Origin: JAGXFP01 sp039714535
GTDB lineage: Bacteria > Desulfobacterota > Desulfobulbia > Desulfobulbales > JAGXFP01
Length of the DNA: 20,514 nucleotides
Assembly: GCA_039714535.1 (NCBI GenBank)
Contig: JBDLJC010000059.1
Span: 1 to 20,514 of the forward strand
Direction: 5' to 3'
In this document: positions 8,607 through 16,688 of the stretch, one piece after another
Layout: each line of letters opens with the position of its first letter
Position numbering within the stretch: the stretch's first letter is position 1
Notes under the pieces: generated by a model
What the model was told of the DNA's origin: nothing
Seen by the model: the letters and a program-made list of their open reading frames with translations, nothing else
Databases searched by the model: none
Program-made: the position numbers and the translations under genes

Positions 8607-10832
8607 TCAGTTTCCGTTTTGGCCGGGAGTGTAATAGGCGGAATATTTATAGTATCGGCCGCCGTAGTAACTTCCGTAGCCGTAGCCGGATCTCTTGCGA
8701 TTAAGGGCATTAATAACCAGGCCCAGCGGATGGGCGCCGGACTCGTTGAGTGAGCGGAAACCACTGGTCAGAATTTCGTAGGTGCTTTTGCCAGCCTTGG
8801 CGACCATCAGGGTCCCCTCTGCAGCCTGGCCCAGAAGAAGGGTTTCTGTGGCACTGAACAGCGGGGCGGAATCGATGAAAATAAAATCAAATTTTTCCTC
8901 GAGACCGGTCAACAGGGCTTTGAATTTGTCAGACACCAGTAGCTCGGAAGGGTTGGGCGGGATCGGGCCTGAGGGGATAATAAAGAGGTTGTTCTCCTCT
9001 TTGACCTTGTGGATGATCTTGTCGCCTTCCACCCCGGCCAGATAGGTACTGAGGCCCGTGGAATTATCAGTTGCAAAGATCTTGTGAATTCTCGGTTTTC
9101 GGAGGTCACCATCAATGATCAGGACTTTGTATTCGGTCTGGGCAAAGGTCCGGGCCAGATTAACGGTGGTCGTGGTCTTGCCTTCCTGGGGCAACATGCT
9201 GGTGATCACGATCTTCTTGGGCGGCTGATCAGCCGCCGAGAGCAGGATTGCGGTCCTGATCGATTTGAAACTTTCGGAGAAAGAAGAGAACTCACTGGCC
9301 ATGGTGCCCTTTTCGGGATCGAACTCATCATTTCTGAACTGGTCGATTACGCCCAGAACGGAGACACCGAGCCTGGATTCTGCCTCATCAGGAGAACCAA
9401 TGGTGTTGTCAAGGTACTCAATAAAAAACGCGAGACCGATCCCGCCAAATAACCCCAGGATAATACCCAGAAGAAGATTTCTGGCCTTCTTCGGACTGGC
9501 GGGATTACGAGGGTTTTTCGCTTCTTCGATGATCCAGATATTAATATTGCTGGTCTGCTCGGTCACCTTCTTTTCCTTAATCTGGGTAAGGAGTGATTGG
9601 TAGAGAGCCCGGTTGATTTCTACGTCCCGCTGCAGCATCCCGTACTGGATCATTTTCTGGTTGAATCGTTGGGCCTCTTTCTTGGTTTGATCAACGATCT
9701 GCTGGAGGTTCGCCACTTGCGAGACTCCGACTTCGGTCTTGCTCTTCAGCAGCTTAATCCTGCGTTGCAGTTCCTTCTCTTTTTCAGATTCGAGGGTCTG
9801 GGTGAGTGAGGTGATCTCGCCGTTGATATTGATCATCTTCGGGTGTTTCGGCCCGTATCTTTTTGACAGCTCAGTATATTTTTGCTTAGTGTCCAGGAGC
9901 TGCTGGGTCAGTGTTTGGAGTAATGGGGTGTTGGCTGATATATCGAGGATGGCGTCGATCTTGTCGAAATTATTGCCAGCCTTTAAAACCTTGTTGTAGA
10001 TGATGGCGGCTTTGTTCTGCTTGGTTACTGCTTCGGAAAGTTTGCTGCTGAAATCTGAAAGCTTCTCTGGCAGGACGGCGATCTTGTTCTGCAGGGTAAC
10101 GATCTTACTGTCGGCCATGTACTGTTGCATGGCTTTTTCGGAAGTCTCGAGCTTCCGCATTTCTTCGGCGGCCTTCTCCGTCATCCACTGGAGGGTATAG
10201 CCAACGGAGGCCATTTTCATTTCCAGAACTTCGTCCATGTAGGCCTTGGCGGTGGCATTGACGACCTTCTGGGCGATGACCGGGTCAGGGTGGTGGTATG
10301 AAATCTTGAAGATCTGGCTGTTCCGAATCGGGCTGACCGTGATGCTCTCCATGATCTCGTAGGCGAGGAGATCCTCATCTGAAATTTGTTCTGAAGCGGC
10401 TGTCGGAGAACCGGTTTTAACTGTCGAGGTCGGCAGCAGGGCCAAGATAAAGGATTTAACCGGTGAAAGCCATGAGGTTACGATAATCTGCTCTGTAGTA
10501 TTGACTAGGGCAAGGGCCTTAACGACTCTGGATGCAACATTATAACTTTTGATTAGCTCGACCTGGGTCCCTTCAAAACTTGGATCAAACCGGGAGTAAT
10601 AGCCCCCCGTACTGTCCAGAGAGCTGTCCTGACTCTTCTTGATCAGAACCTTGGCGCCTGCCTGGTAGATAGGAGTGGCGGCAAGGGTTGCGATTAATAC
10701 CACAGTAAAGGTCAGGATGAAAAAGATCACCACCGTGTTAAGCCTCTTGCGGATCACCTTAATATAGTCACGGAGGTGAATTTCCTCTTCCGCAGGCTCA
10801 TGCGTCATTATTTGCTTGCTATGCTTTTGCAT
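8607..10832 (-). CDS. Wzc-type polysaccharide co-polymerase / tyrosine autokinase (BY-kinase)
   Basis: A 741-residue inner-membrane protein. A first membrane helix (33-53) and a second (452-471, preceded by the PxNPxxP motif PRNPASP) bracket a long periplasmic region rich in coiled coil (about 210-425). The cytoplasmic kinase has Walker A SMLPQEGKTTTT (545-556), Walker A' LIIDGDLRKP (571-580) and Walker B FIFIDSAP (650-657). An E-x2-K-x2-R version of the oligomerisation motif is at 520-526. The C-terminus has nine tyrosines between 717 and 734, the autophosphorylation cluster. It would control chain length and couple polymerisation to export. The start at 10832 lies 3 bases after the OPX stop; a second in-frame ATG at 10808 lacks a better ribosome binding site. 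Confidence 0.92.
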   Translation of the reverse strand: MQKHSKQIMTHEPAEEEIHLRDYIKVIRKRLNTVVIFFILTFTVVLIATLAATPIYQAGAKVLIKKSQDSSLDSTGGYYSRFDPSFEGTQVELIKSYNVASRVVKALALVNTTEQIIVTSWLSPVKSFILALLPTSTVKTGSPTAASEQISDEDLLAYEIMESITVSPIRNSQIFKISYHHPDPVIAQKVVNATAKAYMDEVLEMKMASVGYTLQWMTEKAAEEMRKLETSEKAMQQYMADSKIVTLQNKIAVLPEKLSDFSSKLSEAVTKQNKAAIIYNKVLKAGNNFDKIDAILDISANTPLLQTLTQQLLDTKQKYTELSKRYGPKHPKMININGEITSLTQTLESEKEKELQRRIKLLKSKTEVGVSQVANLQQIVDQTKKEAQRFNQKMIQYGMLQRDVEINRALYQSLLTQIKEKKVTEQTSNINIWIIEEAKNPRNPASPKKARNLLLGIILGLFGGIGLAFFIEYLDNTIGSPDEAESRLGVSVLGVIDQFRNDEFDPEKGTMASEFSSFSESFKSIRTAILLSAADQPPKKIVITSMLPQEGKTTTTVNLARTFAQTEYKVLIIDGDLRKPRIHKIFATDNSTGLSTYLAGVEGDKIIHKVKEENNLFIIPSGPIPPNPSELLVSDKFKALLTGLEEKFDFIFIDSAPLFSATETLLLGQAAEGTLMVAKAGKSTYEILTSGFRSLNESGAHPLGLVINALNRKRSGYGYGSYYGGRYYKYSAYYTPGQNGN

Positions 10833-10835
10833 GGT

Positions 10836-11615
10836 TTAGAAGAAACTCTCCGGAACTATTATCACATCACCGGGCAAGATCGGTATGTTAAAAGGGGCTT
10901 TTTCGATTGTTGTCTCCTCGCCGTTGGTTTGGCGAATTATTTTGACCTTGCCCTTGGCTGCCAGGTCGGTAAAACCACCGGCCTTGGATACCAATTTAAT
11001 CAGGGTCATATCTGCTTCCAGTTGGTAGGCGTCCGGTTTGTTTATCTGGCCGCTTATGAAGATCAGGATGCTCTCCGGGATGATAATAACATCACCGGGC
11101 AGGATCGATTCATCCATTCTGGTGTTTTCCAGAATGGTTTCAATGCCATCAGTCTCTCTGATGATCTGGACTTTGTCTTTGGCGGCAAGTTCTGTAAAAC
11201 TGCCAGCCAGGGTAATGGCCTTGACCATGGTCATGCCATTTTCAAATTCGAAGGCTCCTGGATTTTTAACCTGACCATTAACAAAGATGTTTTGGGCTCG
11301 GAACTTGGTAATGAAGACATTGACCTGGGGGTCAATGATGTAGTCGCCGGATAGGGCGGTGGAGATCATCTCAGAAATCTGGGGAATGGTCAATCCCTCA
11401 ACTTTCATTTGGCCCAGCAGGGGGACGATTATGGTGCCGCGCCCGGAGACTCGGACGGTGGTGGTCATGTCCTCATGGTCGTAGACGTTGATCTGGAGAA
11501 CATCACCGTCATCGACAATGTATTCTGTCGCTGTCATGGTGGCAGGCGTGGCTGCCAGGAAAATGGCCAATAGCGCCAAGAGAAGGACCTTTGTAAGATG
11601 GTAACTTTGTCTCAT
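10836..11615 (-). CDS. Short OPX (Wza-type) polysaccharide export protein with two SLBB domains
   Basis: A 259-residue periplasmic or outer-membrane-associated protein. After a signal peptide (MRQSYHLTKVLLLALLAIFL, cleavage near TMTA) comes the Poly_export domain (starting YIVDDGDVLQINVYDHED). Two SLBB domains follow (FVNGQVKNPGAFEFENGM and FISGQINKPDAYQLEADM), each ending in ILPGDVIIxPES. The ATG at 11615 is chosen because it starts the signal peptide; an in-frame GTG at 11681 would add 22 residues with no signal character. Unlike E. coli Wza it has no lipobox cysteine, and it ends right after SLBB2, so the C-terminal membrane helix that makes the Wza pore is absent. It would need a partner to cross the outer membrane; the beta-barrel gene next to it is the natural candidate. 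Confidence 0.88.
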   Translation of the reverse strand: MRQSYHLTKVLLLALLAIFLAATPATMTATEYIVDDGDVLQINVYDHEDMTTTVRVSGRGTIIVPLLGQMKVEGLTIPQISEMISTALSGDYIIDPQVNVFITKFRAQNIFVNGQVKNPGAFEFENGMTMVKAITLAGSFTELAAKDKVQIIRETDGIETILENTRMDESILPGDVIIIPESILIFISGQINKPDAYQLEADMTLIKLVSKAGGFTDLAAKGKVKIIRQTNGEETTIEKAPFNIPILPGDVIIVPESFF

Positions 11616-11709
11616 CTTGTTGACTTTAACCGGATATCGGGAAAAATCAATTTCATAATTGTGGAAGGGTGAGTGGATCACTGGGTATTTGGCTGCTTGT
11701 CGTTGGTGT

Positions 11710-13089
11710 TTAGAGATAGGCCGTTAACCTCAAGAAAACCGAATTGGACGTGAAGTCATAATTATCAAAATTAGAGTCACGTTCAGCGAGGGAATAAGAC
11801 AGGCTGACAATGAACCAGTCCTTCGTCAGGTAATCAATCGTAGGAGTAACCAGGATCGTGGTATCCTCTCTCTCCGCAGTAACAGGTCCAACCGAGATAA
11901 ACCCATTGAACTCGTCTCGGTAATAGGAGGTGTCAAGATTCGCCACGATCTTGGCGGAAAGTTTCTGCCTGTAATTCAATGAAACCTGGTTGTTAATAAT
12001 GAAATTGGTGCCGGCAACAGTCGATTCTGTCAGCCTCCTGGTCCCAGTCAGGTCGATCGAGGTCTTGCTTGAAAAAGAGTGAGCCAGTTGTAGTTCGTAG
12101 AAGACTTCATCTGTGTCTGCATCCGCAAGACTGGCATCCTCATGACTTTTAGAACTTACCCCGATCTTTAATTGGCCGGATGATTTGGCGGTATGATGCC
12201 ACTTGATTCCGACATTGCCATTCTGAATCTCGTTGGCCGGAAAAATCTGGAAATCGTAGTCGATATCGATAAGTTGATATTCTGCGAAGATGGCGGTCTT
12301 GGCCGACATGTCAAAGGAAAGGCGGCCGCTATAAGAGATGTCCTGGCGGTCACGGCCATCATTTCTGAGCGCGTCATAGTCAAGCTGGAAGCCGCTGTAG
12401 CCCAAGGCAAGATCCGTCCTGCTGCCCAACTTAATGCCAACCACCAGGTCAAGAAGATCAGACTGATATTCATCAAGCAGGGCGGAACCGGAAAAAGCGT
12501 CAGCGGAAACCTTGTACTCGCCGGCCAAGTCAAAGCTCACCCCGCCCTTCAGATTAAACTGGAGAAGGGCTTCCGCCCGGTGATGGTCCATGTTTCCGCT
12601 GGAATTATCGGTGTAGCTTTCAACGTCGGCCTGGTAAAGGAGCGAGGTTTGGAACCGATGGAAACTGTTGCTGGAAGCACGTTCACCCACCAGGCCGCCG
12701 GGGGAAGGGTTTGAAGTGCGGAAAGAGGCGCCATGCATATCTTTCACTCCAGGATAAGCCAACATAAGACCTGGAGAGATGGTTGTCAGGTAGTCATTTT
12801 CCTCATTGGTTGAGGCGTTATAGATGTTATCAGAATAAAGACCGGTCAGGGAGATATAGGGATGAATATAACCACCGCTGGTCCCGAGCAGGTCGGAAGA
12901 GCCGCGGCCTGCTACTGGCCGGAAAGTCTTCTGGCGGTTGACGTCCTGGCTCAGACCGAGATCGTCGTCAGCCGTCACTTTGTTGCTGGCCCGGATGTCT
13001 TCAGCGAAGACGTTTAGCGCACTCGTTAGGGTGGTCACGGTCAGGAAGCAGAAGAGAAGAATTTTTCTTGTCTGTTTAGGGCACAACAT
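11710..13089 (-). CDS. Outer-membrane beta-barrel protein of the polysaccharide operon
   Basis: A 459-residue protein with a signal peptide (cleavage after VFA at residue 29), then a long series of alternating polar/aromatic strands ending in a short hydrophobic strand (SVFLRLTAYL). The opening motif HPYISLTGLYSDNIYN and the alternating strand pattern resemble the putative beta-barrel porin 2 (BBP2) type found in many exopolysaccharide loci. The start is supported by CGGAG seven to eight bases before the ATG. It is the second gene of the operon, 94 bases before the OPX start. Reports on Myxococcus describe short OPX proteins paired with separate outer-membrane barrels, and the same division of labour is inferred here. 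Strand number was not computed. Confidence 0.8.
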   Translation of the reverse strand: MLCPKQTRKILLFCFLTVTTLTSALNVFAEDIRASNKVTADDDLGLSQDVNRQKTFRPVAGRGSSDLLGTSGGYIHPYISLTGLYSDNIYNASTNEENDYLTTISPGLMLAYPGVKDMHGASFRTSNPSPGGLVGERASSNSFHRFQTSLLYQADVESYTDNSSGNMDHHRAEALLQFNLKGGVSFDLAGEYKVSADAFSGSALLDEYQSDLLDLVVGIKLGSRTDLALGYSGFQLDYDALRNDGRDRQDISYSGRLSFDMSAKTAIFAEYQLIDIDYDFQIFPANEIQNGNVGIKWHHTAKSSGQLKIGVSSKSHEDASLADADTDEVFYELQLAHSFSSKTSIDLTGTRRLTESTVAGTNFIINNQVSLNYRQKLSAKIVANLDTSYYRDEFNGFISVGPVTAEREDTTILVTPTIDYLTKDWFIVSLSYSLAERDSNFDNYDFTSNSVFLRLTAYL

Positions 13090-13099
13090 CGGTGTCTCC

Positions 13100-13121
13100 G
13101 GGATTTATGATCTGTAATCCC
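13100..13121 (-). promoter_or_regulatory. Hairpin abutting the barrel gene's ribosome binding site
   Basis: GGGATT (13100-13105) and AATCCC (13116-13121) form a 6-bp stem with a 10-base loop. On the transcript it ends immediately before the CGGAG ribosome binding site of the beta-barrel gene. It could modulate translation of the barrel or stabilise a processed mRNA end; this is inference from position only. Confidence 0.3.
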
Positions 13122-13237
13122 TGGTGGTGAGATTTAATTTGGTTTTTACCGTAACGCAAGAGGCGGATAGGGGGCATGTTTGTCGATTCCAGCAGGAGAA
13201 GGGCATTGGTCTGCTGCGCGTCTCAGAGTGTAATTAC

Positions 13238-13657
13238 CTAGAATGTTGATGGGCTCGCAGGTGGAGGTATGTCTGCCCCACCGGCAGTGCTATCAGGGTG
13301 GCTTGGTTCTGGTGGGGGCTCTGAGCCAGCCAGAACGGCGATGACAACCCGCATGTCCATTCCGGCCGCAGAGGCGGCTGGAATTATCTCTGCTCGGCCG
13401 ATATTGGCGTTAATCAGGGCAAGAATAATCGCCTGATCGCTAAAACCGGCGGCCAGCGCCGCACAGACAACCTCGCCAACCGACTTTCCCTCGGCCCGGG
13501 CCTCTACCGTTGCTTGATTAAGCCCGCTTGCGGCGGCATTGCCGGCAAATTCCTGTTTCAAGGAAGAACTGAAAACGTCGCAGGGCTTGGCCTGGGCCAA
13601 GGAGAATGACATAAGCAGAGCCATGGCTGTGAGCATAGCGGTAAATAATTGTTTCAT
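13238..13657 (-). CDS. Small secreted protein of unknown function, first gene of the polysaccharide operon
   Basis: A 139-residue protein with a clear signal peptide (MKQLFTAMLTAMALLMSFSL, cleavage after AQA at 23). The mature part has two cysteines (C26, C65) and two similar helical units of about 30 residues: CAALAAGFSDQAIILALI (65-82) and PAASAAGMDMRVVIAVLA (93-110). It ends in a Pro/Ser-rich tail (112-139) that is probably unstructured. It does not match a family I can name. Its place at the head of the operon, 148 bases before the barrel gene and behind the divergent promoter region, suggests a periplasmic or outer-membrane accessory in polymer export. The ribosome binding site is weak. 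Confidence 0.7.
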   Translation of the reverse strand: MKQLFTAMLTAMALLMSFSLAQAKPCDVFSSSLKQEFAGNAAASGLNQATVEARAEGKSVGEVVCAALAAGFSDQAIILALINANIGRAEIIPAASAAGMDMRVVIAVLAGSEPPPEPSHPDSTAGGADIPPPASPSTF

Positions 13658-13717
13658 AATATGCGGTCTCTACTGATATTGAGATTAGCTATGAATTGTC
13701 GCTAACCTTATTTCCGC

Positions 13718-13746
13718 AAGATATCATGGAAAAGATGTATTATCAA
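13718..13746 (-). promoter_or_regulatory. Candidate sigma70 promoter of the polysaccharide operon
   Basis: Read on the minus strand, TTGATA (13746-13741) is followed after exactly 17 bases by TATCTT (13723-13718). The -35 matches the consensus at 5 of 6 positions and the -10 at 4 of 6. Transcription would start near 13711, giving a leader of about 50 bases for the small secreted protein. One CATGGAAAAG repeat lies inside the spacer. Confidence 0.4.
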
Positions 13747-13782
13747 TAATAAAGACTTGTTTGCCATACCATGGAAAAGGTG
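13725..13782. repeat. Direct repeat CATGGAAAAGRTG, two copies in the divergent promoter region
   Basis: CATGGAAAAGATG (13725-13737) and CATGGAAAAGGTG (13770-13782) match at 12 of 13 positions and are 45 bases apart start to start. One copy lies between the -35 and -10 of the candidate minus-strand promoter, the other upstream of it. The arrangement resembles a pair of regulator binding sites; no regulator is known. Confidence 0.4.
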
Positions 13783-13888
13783 AGCCTTGTTGGCCGTTAG
13801 CTGAAGGTTTAAGCTCTAAATCTACAGAAGACATAACGGCAAAAAGCAATAAGTGAACCCAGGTTTTTGGTGATAGATATTGTTTTTT

Positions 13889-13918
13889 TTGTTACTGAAC
13901 AATCTTTAGCTAAATAAT
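13889..13918 (+). promoter_or_regulatory. Weak candidate promoter for the initiating sugar transferase
   Basis: TTGTTA (13889-13894) and AATAAT (13913-13918) are separated by 18 bases. This would give a leader of about 70 bases before the ATG at 13999. The region is AT-rich, so chance matches are likely. The rest of the 341-base gap between 13657 and 13999 holds no gene. Confidence 0.22.
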
Positions 13919-13986
13919 TTGGCCCCTGCTGTAGGGGAAGCTCATTTCAGGCGAGATTTTCCTGATCTATTATTTTCTTTCCATTA

Positions 13987-13992
13987 TATAAT
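13987..13992 (+). promoter_or_regulatory. Consensus -10 box directly before a start codon
   Basis: A perfect TATAAT ends 6 bases before the ATG at 13999, the usual distance from a -10 box to the transcription start. No purine-rich ribosome binding site precedes the ATG. A leaderless transcript is possible, but there is no good -35 at 15-18 bases upstream. Confidence 0.2.
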
Positions 13993-13998
13993 TTGGTT

Positions 13999-15423
13999 AT
14001 GGCTCATCGCTATTCTGAAATATATCGCCAGATCTCAAGGGGTGTTGACCTGGGTCTGGTGGCTTTTTCTTTTGTCCTGGCCTATTTCCTTAAACAGCGT
14101 TTGCCGTTGGGGATGGCCGGCCTCTCAGCCGGGCCGAATTACTACCTGCTTTTGCTCCTGATGATTATTTCCTGTAACTTCAGCTTTAAGTTTTTCCGAG
14201 TGTCTGATGGTGGCCCGGAAGGCGTGATAAAGCTCTTGCTTCGGCAACTGAAAGGCGTTTTTGTGGGGGTAATTGTTTTCATTGTCGCAGTCTATGCCCT
14301 GCATATTACCGATCTGAGTCGTTTGTTCTTGATCCTGTTTTTTTGCCAGACCGTCGGCCTCCTCTTCTTGAAAAGTCGTTTGCTTGATTTATTGAATGAC
14401 CGGTTCCATGGATTCGGCTCACAAAATATTCTGATTATTGGCAGCAGGGCCAGGGCTAGGGATACCATCAGGACAATACTGTCGGCCCGGGGTGAACCAT
14501 TTCGGATCATTGGGTGTCTGGATGTGGACCCGGCCAGTCTGGGTAAAGTTGTTGCCGACCGGGTAAAGGTGATTGGAACCTTGGCCGATTTCCGGGACAT
14601 TTTATATGCCAATGCGGTTGATGAAGTGATCTTTGCCGTTCCGATGAATGAGATCGACAATCCTAACAGCTTGATCCTGATTGCCGAGGAAATTGGCGTC
14701 CATATCAGGATTCTGCCGGACTGGCAGATTCAGCAAGTCATGTATCAGGGCGCCACCGCAGATATTGTCTTTGAACAGTTCTTCGGCTTGCCAACCTTGT
14801 CATTTTCATCAACTCCCCGGCAAACAACCCAGCTTTTCGTCAAAGAGCTTATTGATTACCTGGGTTCGGCTTTCGGCCTGGTGCTCCTCTCCCCTTTACT
14901 ACTCCTGATCGCTGCTCTGGTCAAGGTGTCCTCTCCTGGCCCGGTCATCTTTACCCAGGAACGTAGTGGCTTGAACGGTCGCCTTTTCAAGCTCTACAAG
15001 TTCAGGACTATGGTCCGTAATGCCGAAGAACTTAAGGATGAGCTGGCAGAGGTCAACGAGCAGGATGGACCGGTCTTCAAGATCAAACAGGATCCCCGAA
15101 TCACTTCTCTTGGTCGGATTCTCCGTAAGACCAGCCTGGATGAACTGCCCCAGTTGTTTAATATACTGAAGGGCGAGATGAGCTTGGTTGGGCCCAGGCC
15201 TCCTATTCCGTCTGAAGTTGAGCATTATCAAGCCTGGCAGCGCCGCCGTCTTTCTATGAAACCGGGCCTTACCTGTATCTGGCAGGTCTCGGCCCGAAAT
15301 AAAGTATCGTTCGAGGAATGGATGAAACTGGATCTTGAATATATTGATAACTGGTCACTGTTGCTTGATCTGAAGCTGTTGTTCAAAACGATCCGGGCGG
15401 TGTTTTTTACCTCCGGGCATTGA
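13999..15423 (+). CDS. Undecaprenyl-phosphate sugar-1-phosphate transferase (WbaP/WcaJ type), initiating enzyme
   Basis: A 474-residue polytopic protein. Four hydrophobic helices occupy roughly residues 10-130. A Rossmann-like CoA_binding_3 domain follows (NILIIGSRARARD near 142), then the bacterial sugar transferase domain (about 275-474). The latter has its membrane-inserted segment ending SSPGPVIFTQER, KLYKFRTM, the catalytic Asp-Glu pair in TSLDELPQLFNILKGE, SLVGPRPP and PGLTCIWQVSARN. The enzyme transfers a sugar phosphate, often glucose or galactose, from UDP-sugar to undecaprenyl phosphate; the sugar cannot be read from sequence. The ATG at 13999 is chosen over a TTG two codons upstream, but neither has a ribosome binding site. 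It is divergent from the export operon. Confidence 0.92.
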   Translation: MAHRYSEIYRQISRGVDLGLVAFSFVLAYFLKQRLPLGMAGLSAGPNYYLLLLLMIISCNFSFKFFRVSDGGPEGVIKLLLRQLKGVFVGVIVFIVAVYALHITDLSRLFLILFFCQTVGLLFLKSRLLDLLNDRFHGFGSQNILIIGSRARARDTIRTILSARGEPFRIIGCLDVDPASLGKVVADRVKVIGTLADFRDILYANAVDEVIFAVPMNEIDNPNSLILIAEEIGVHIRILPDWQIQQVMYQGATADIVFEQFFGLPTLSFSSTPRQTTQLFVKELIDYLGSAFGLVLLSPLLLLIAALVKVSSPGPVIFTQERSGLNGRLFKLYKFRTMVRNAEELKDELAEVNEQDGPVFKIKQDPRITSLGRILRKTSLDELPQLFNILKGEMSLVGPRPPIPSEVEHYQAWQRRRLSMKPGLTCIWQVSARNKVSFEEWMKLDLEYIDNWSLLLDLKLLFKTIRAVFFTSGH

Positions 15424-15449
15424 TGGTGGCTCCCGGCAGGCTGTCTGGC

Positions 15450-15477
15450 TTGATATGTTCAGTGTTTATGTTATATT
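15450..15477 (+). promoter_or_regulatory. Candidate sigma70 promoter for the OmpA-domain lipoprotein
   Basis: TTGATA (15450-15455) and TATATT (15472-15477) are separated by 16 bases; each matches the consensus at 5 of 6 positions. Transcription would start near 15484, about 98 bases before the chosen GTG start. Confidence 0.38.
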
Positions 15478-15581
15478 CTGTATGGTTATGGATTTTCAGG
15501 TGTCGGCTTGATCGGATGTTGCCGGTAAGTTAGGGGCTGAGGAACGATTCTTGTCGTGAGGGCTTGCAGAAGGTGACTTTG

Positions 15582-16688
15582 GTGCGGAATAAAATCGGAT
15601 TTCATTTGACTTGCGTTGCCATGGGGCTAGTCCTGACTCTTTCTGGTTGTGTCAGTAAAGAACAGGCTGTGATCAGGGTCGAACTTACCGAGGCCGAGGC
15701 CATGTTTAAGGCCGCTGAAATACTCGGGGCAGACACCCAGGCCCCGGCTGAGATGGCCCGGGCCCGTAGTGAACTTGATAGGGCTGGTTTATTGCTCAAC
15801 TCCGATCCTCGGAGTGGGCGTCTTTCAAGTAATGTCAGGCAGAAATCCGATAACAATAGAGAATCGGCAGAGAGTGTCCGGAGGGCTTTGGTTGAAACTG
15901 AGCAGGCCTTGGTTATGGTTGGAGCAGGTTGGTCGGAGGCCGATACCCGAGACCTTAATGTCAGTGACCTCCCGGCTGAGACTTTGCTCGGGTTGCGCCA
16001 GGAGATTGAGGCTGATGTGCGGGAGACGACCAGGCAGACGGTTGCAGAGTGTCAACAGGATCTCAGTACTGCTCAGCAGGATAGCCTGAACCGGGAGAGG
16101 CTTAATGCCGCCCGGTTGAAAAATATCCGTCAGTCTTTGCGATCCGGATCGGTGGTCCTGTATTCGGCTCTTGTCGATGAATTTGCTGATGATCTGAATG
16201 GCTGGGGGGCTGAGATTGACCGGGAAACCCTGGCAGTCCGGTTTGTTGGTGCGGCCACGGCTTTTAAAAATGGCTCAACCTGGGTCAATCGCCCCCTGCG
16301 CCGGATCCTGGAAGACTTCTTCCCGAGACTCGTGAAGGTTGTTGGTCGGCCTGAATATAAGAGCCTGGTTGAAGAGATTGTGGTTACGGGGTACGCCTCT
16401 ACCGGCTATAGGCTGGCCGGTGATGAGCGGGAACGCCATCATCTGAATATGCTTCTCTCCCAGGAAAGATCCGCCAACACGGTCCGTTTTCTTCTACAGC
16501 AGCCCACCCTGCAGGGGAAATGGCTGAAAAATCATCTGGTTGCCGCTGGTATGGCGGATAATCAACCGATCCTAACTGGTACCGGCCAAGAAAATGAAAA
16601 ACTGTCCCGCCGGATCGAAATCAGGCTTATTATGGCAGATGGTTCTGTAGGTCAAAAGCCTGAGGTGGGCAGTGGTTTGGCTAATTGA
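15582..16688 (+). CDS. Outer-membrane lipoprotein with C-terminal OmpA-like domain
   Basis: With the GTG at 15582 the protein has 368 residues. That start is chosen because AGAAGG ends 8 bases before it; an in-frame TTG at 15564 would add six residues. The signal peptide ends in the lipobox LSGC, making Cys23 the lipidated residue, and Val at +2 favours outer-membrane sorting. The next region is helical and resembles DUF4398 (EAMFKAAEILGADTQAPAEM), followed by a coiled-coil-like stretch. The C-terminus has the OmpA/MotB pattern: VVTGYASTG, LNMLLSQERSANTVRFLL, then GTGQENEKLSRRIEIRL. Such domains bind peptidoglycan, so the protein probably tethers the outer membrane to the wall. The usual Asp of the NxxLSxxRA region is partly replaced. 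Any link to polysaccharide export is by neighbourhood only. Confidence 0.82.
   Translation: MRNKIGFHLTCVAMGLVLTLSGCVSKEQAVIRVELTEAEAMFKAAEILGADTQAPAEMARARSELDRAGLLLNSDPRSGRLSSNVRQKSDNNRESAESVRRALVETEQALVMVGAGWSEADTRDLNVSDLPAETLLGLRQEIEADVRETTRQTVAECQQDLSTAQQDSLNRERLNAARLKNIRQSLRSGSVVLYSALVDEFADDLNGWGAEIDRETLAVRFVGAATAFKNGSTWVNRPLRRILEDFFPRLVKVVGRPEYKSLVEEIVVTGYASTGYRLAGDERERHHLNMLLSQERSANTVRFLLQQPTLQGKWLKNHLVAAGMADNQPILTGTGQENEKLSRRIEIRLIMADGSVGQKPEVGSGLAN

Noticed and set aside
10776..11354. 192-codon plus-strand frame opposite the OPX gene
   Set aside because: The minus strand encodes clear Poly_export and SLBB domains; the plus-strand translation matches nothing.
12193..12714. 173-codon plus-strand frame opposite the beta-barrel gene
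   Set aside because: The barrel gene on the minus strand has a signal peptide, a ribosome binding site and an operon context.
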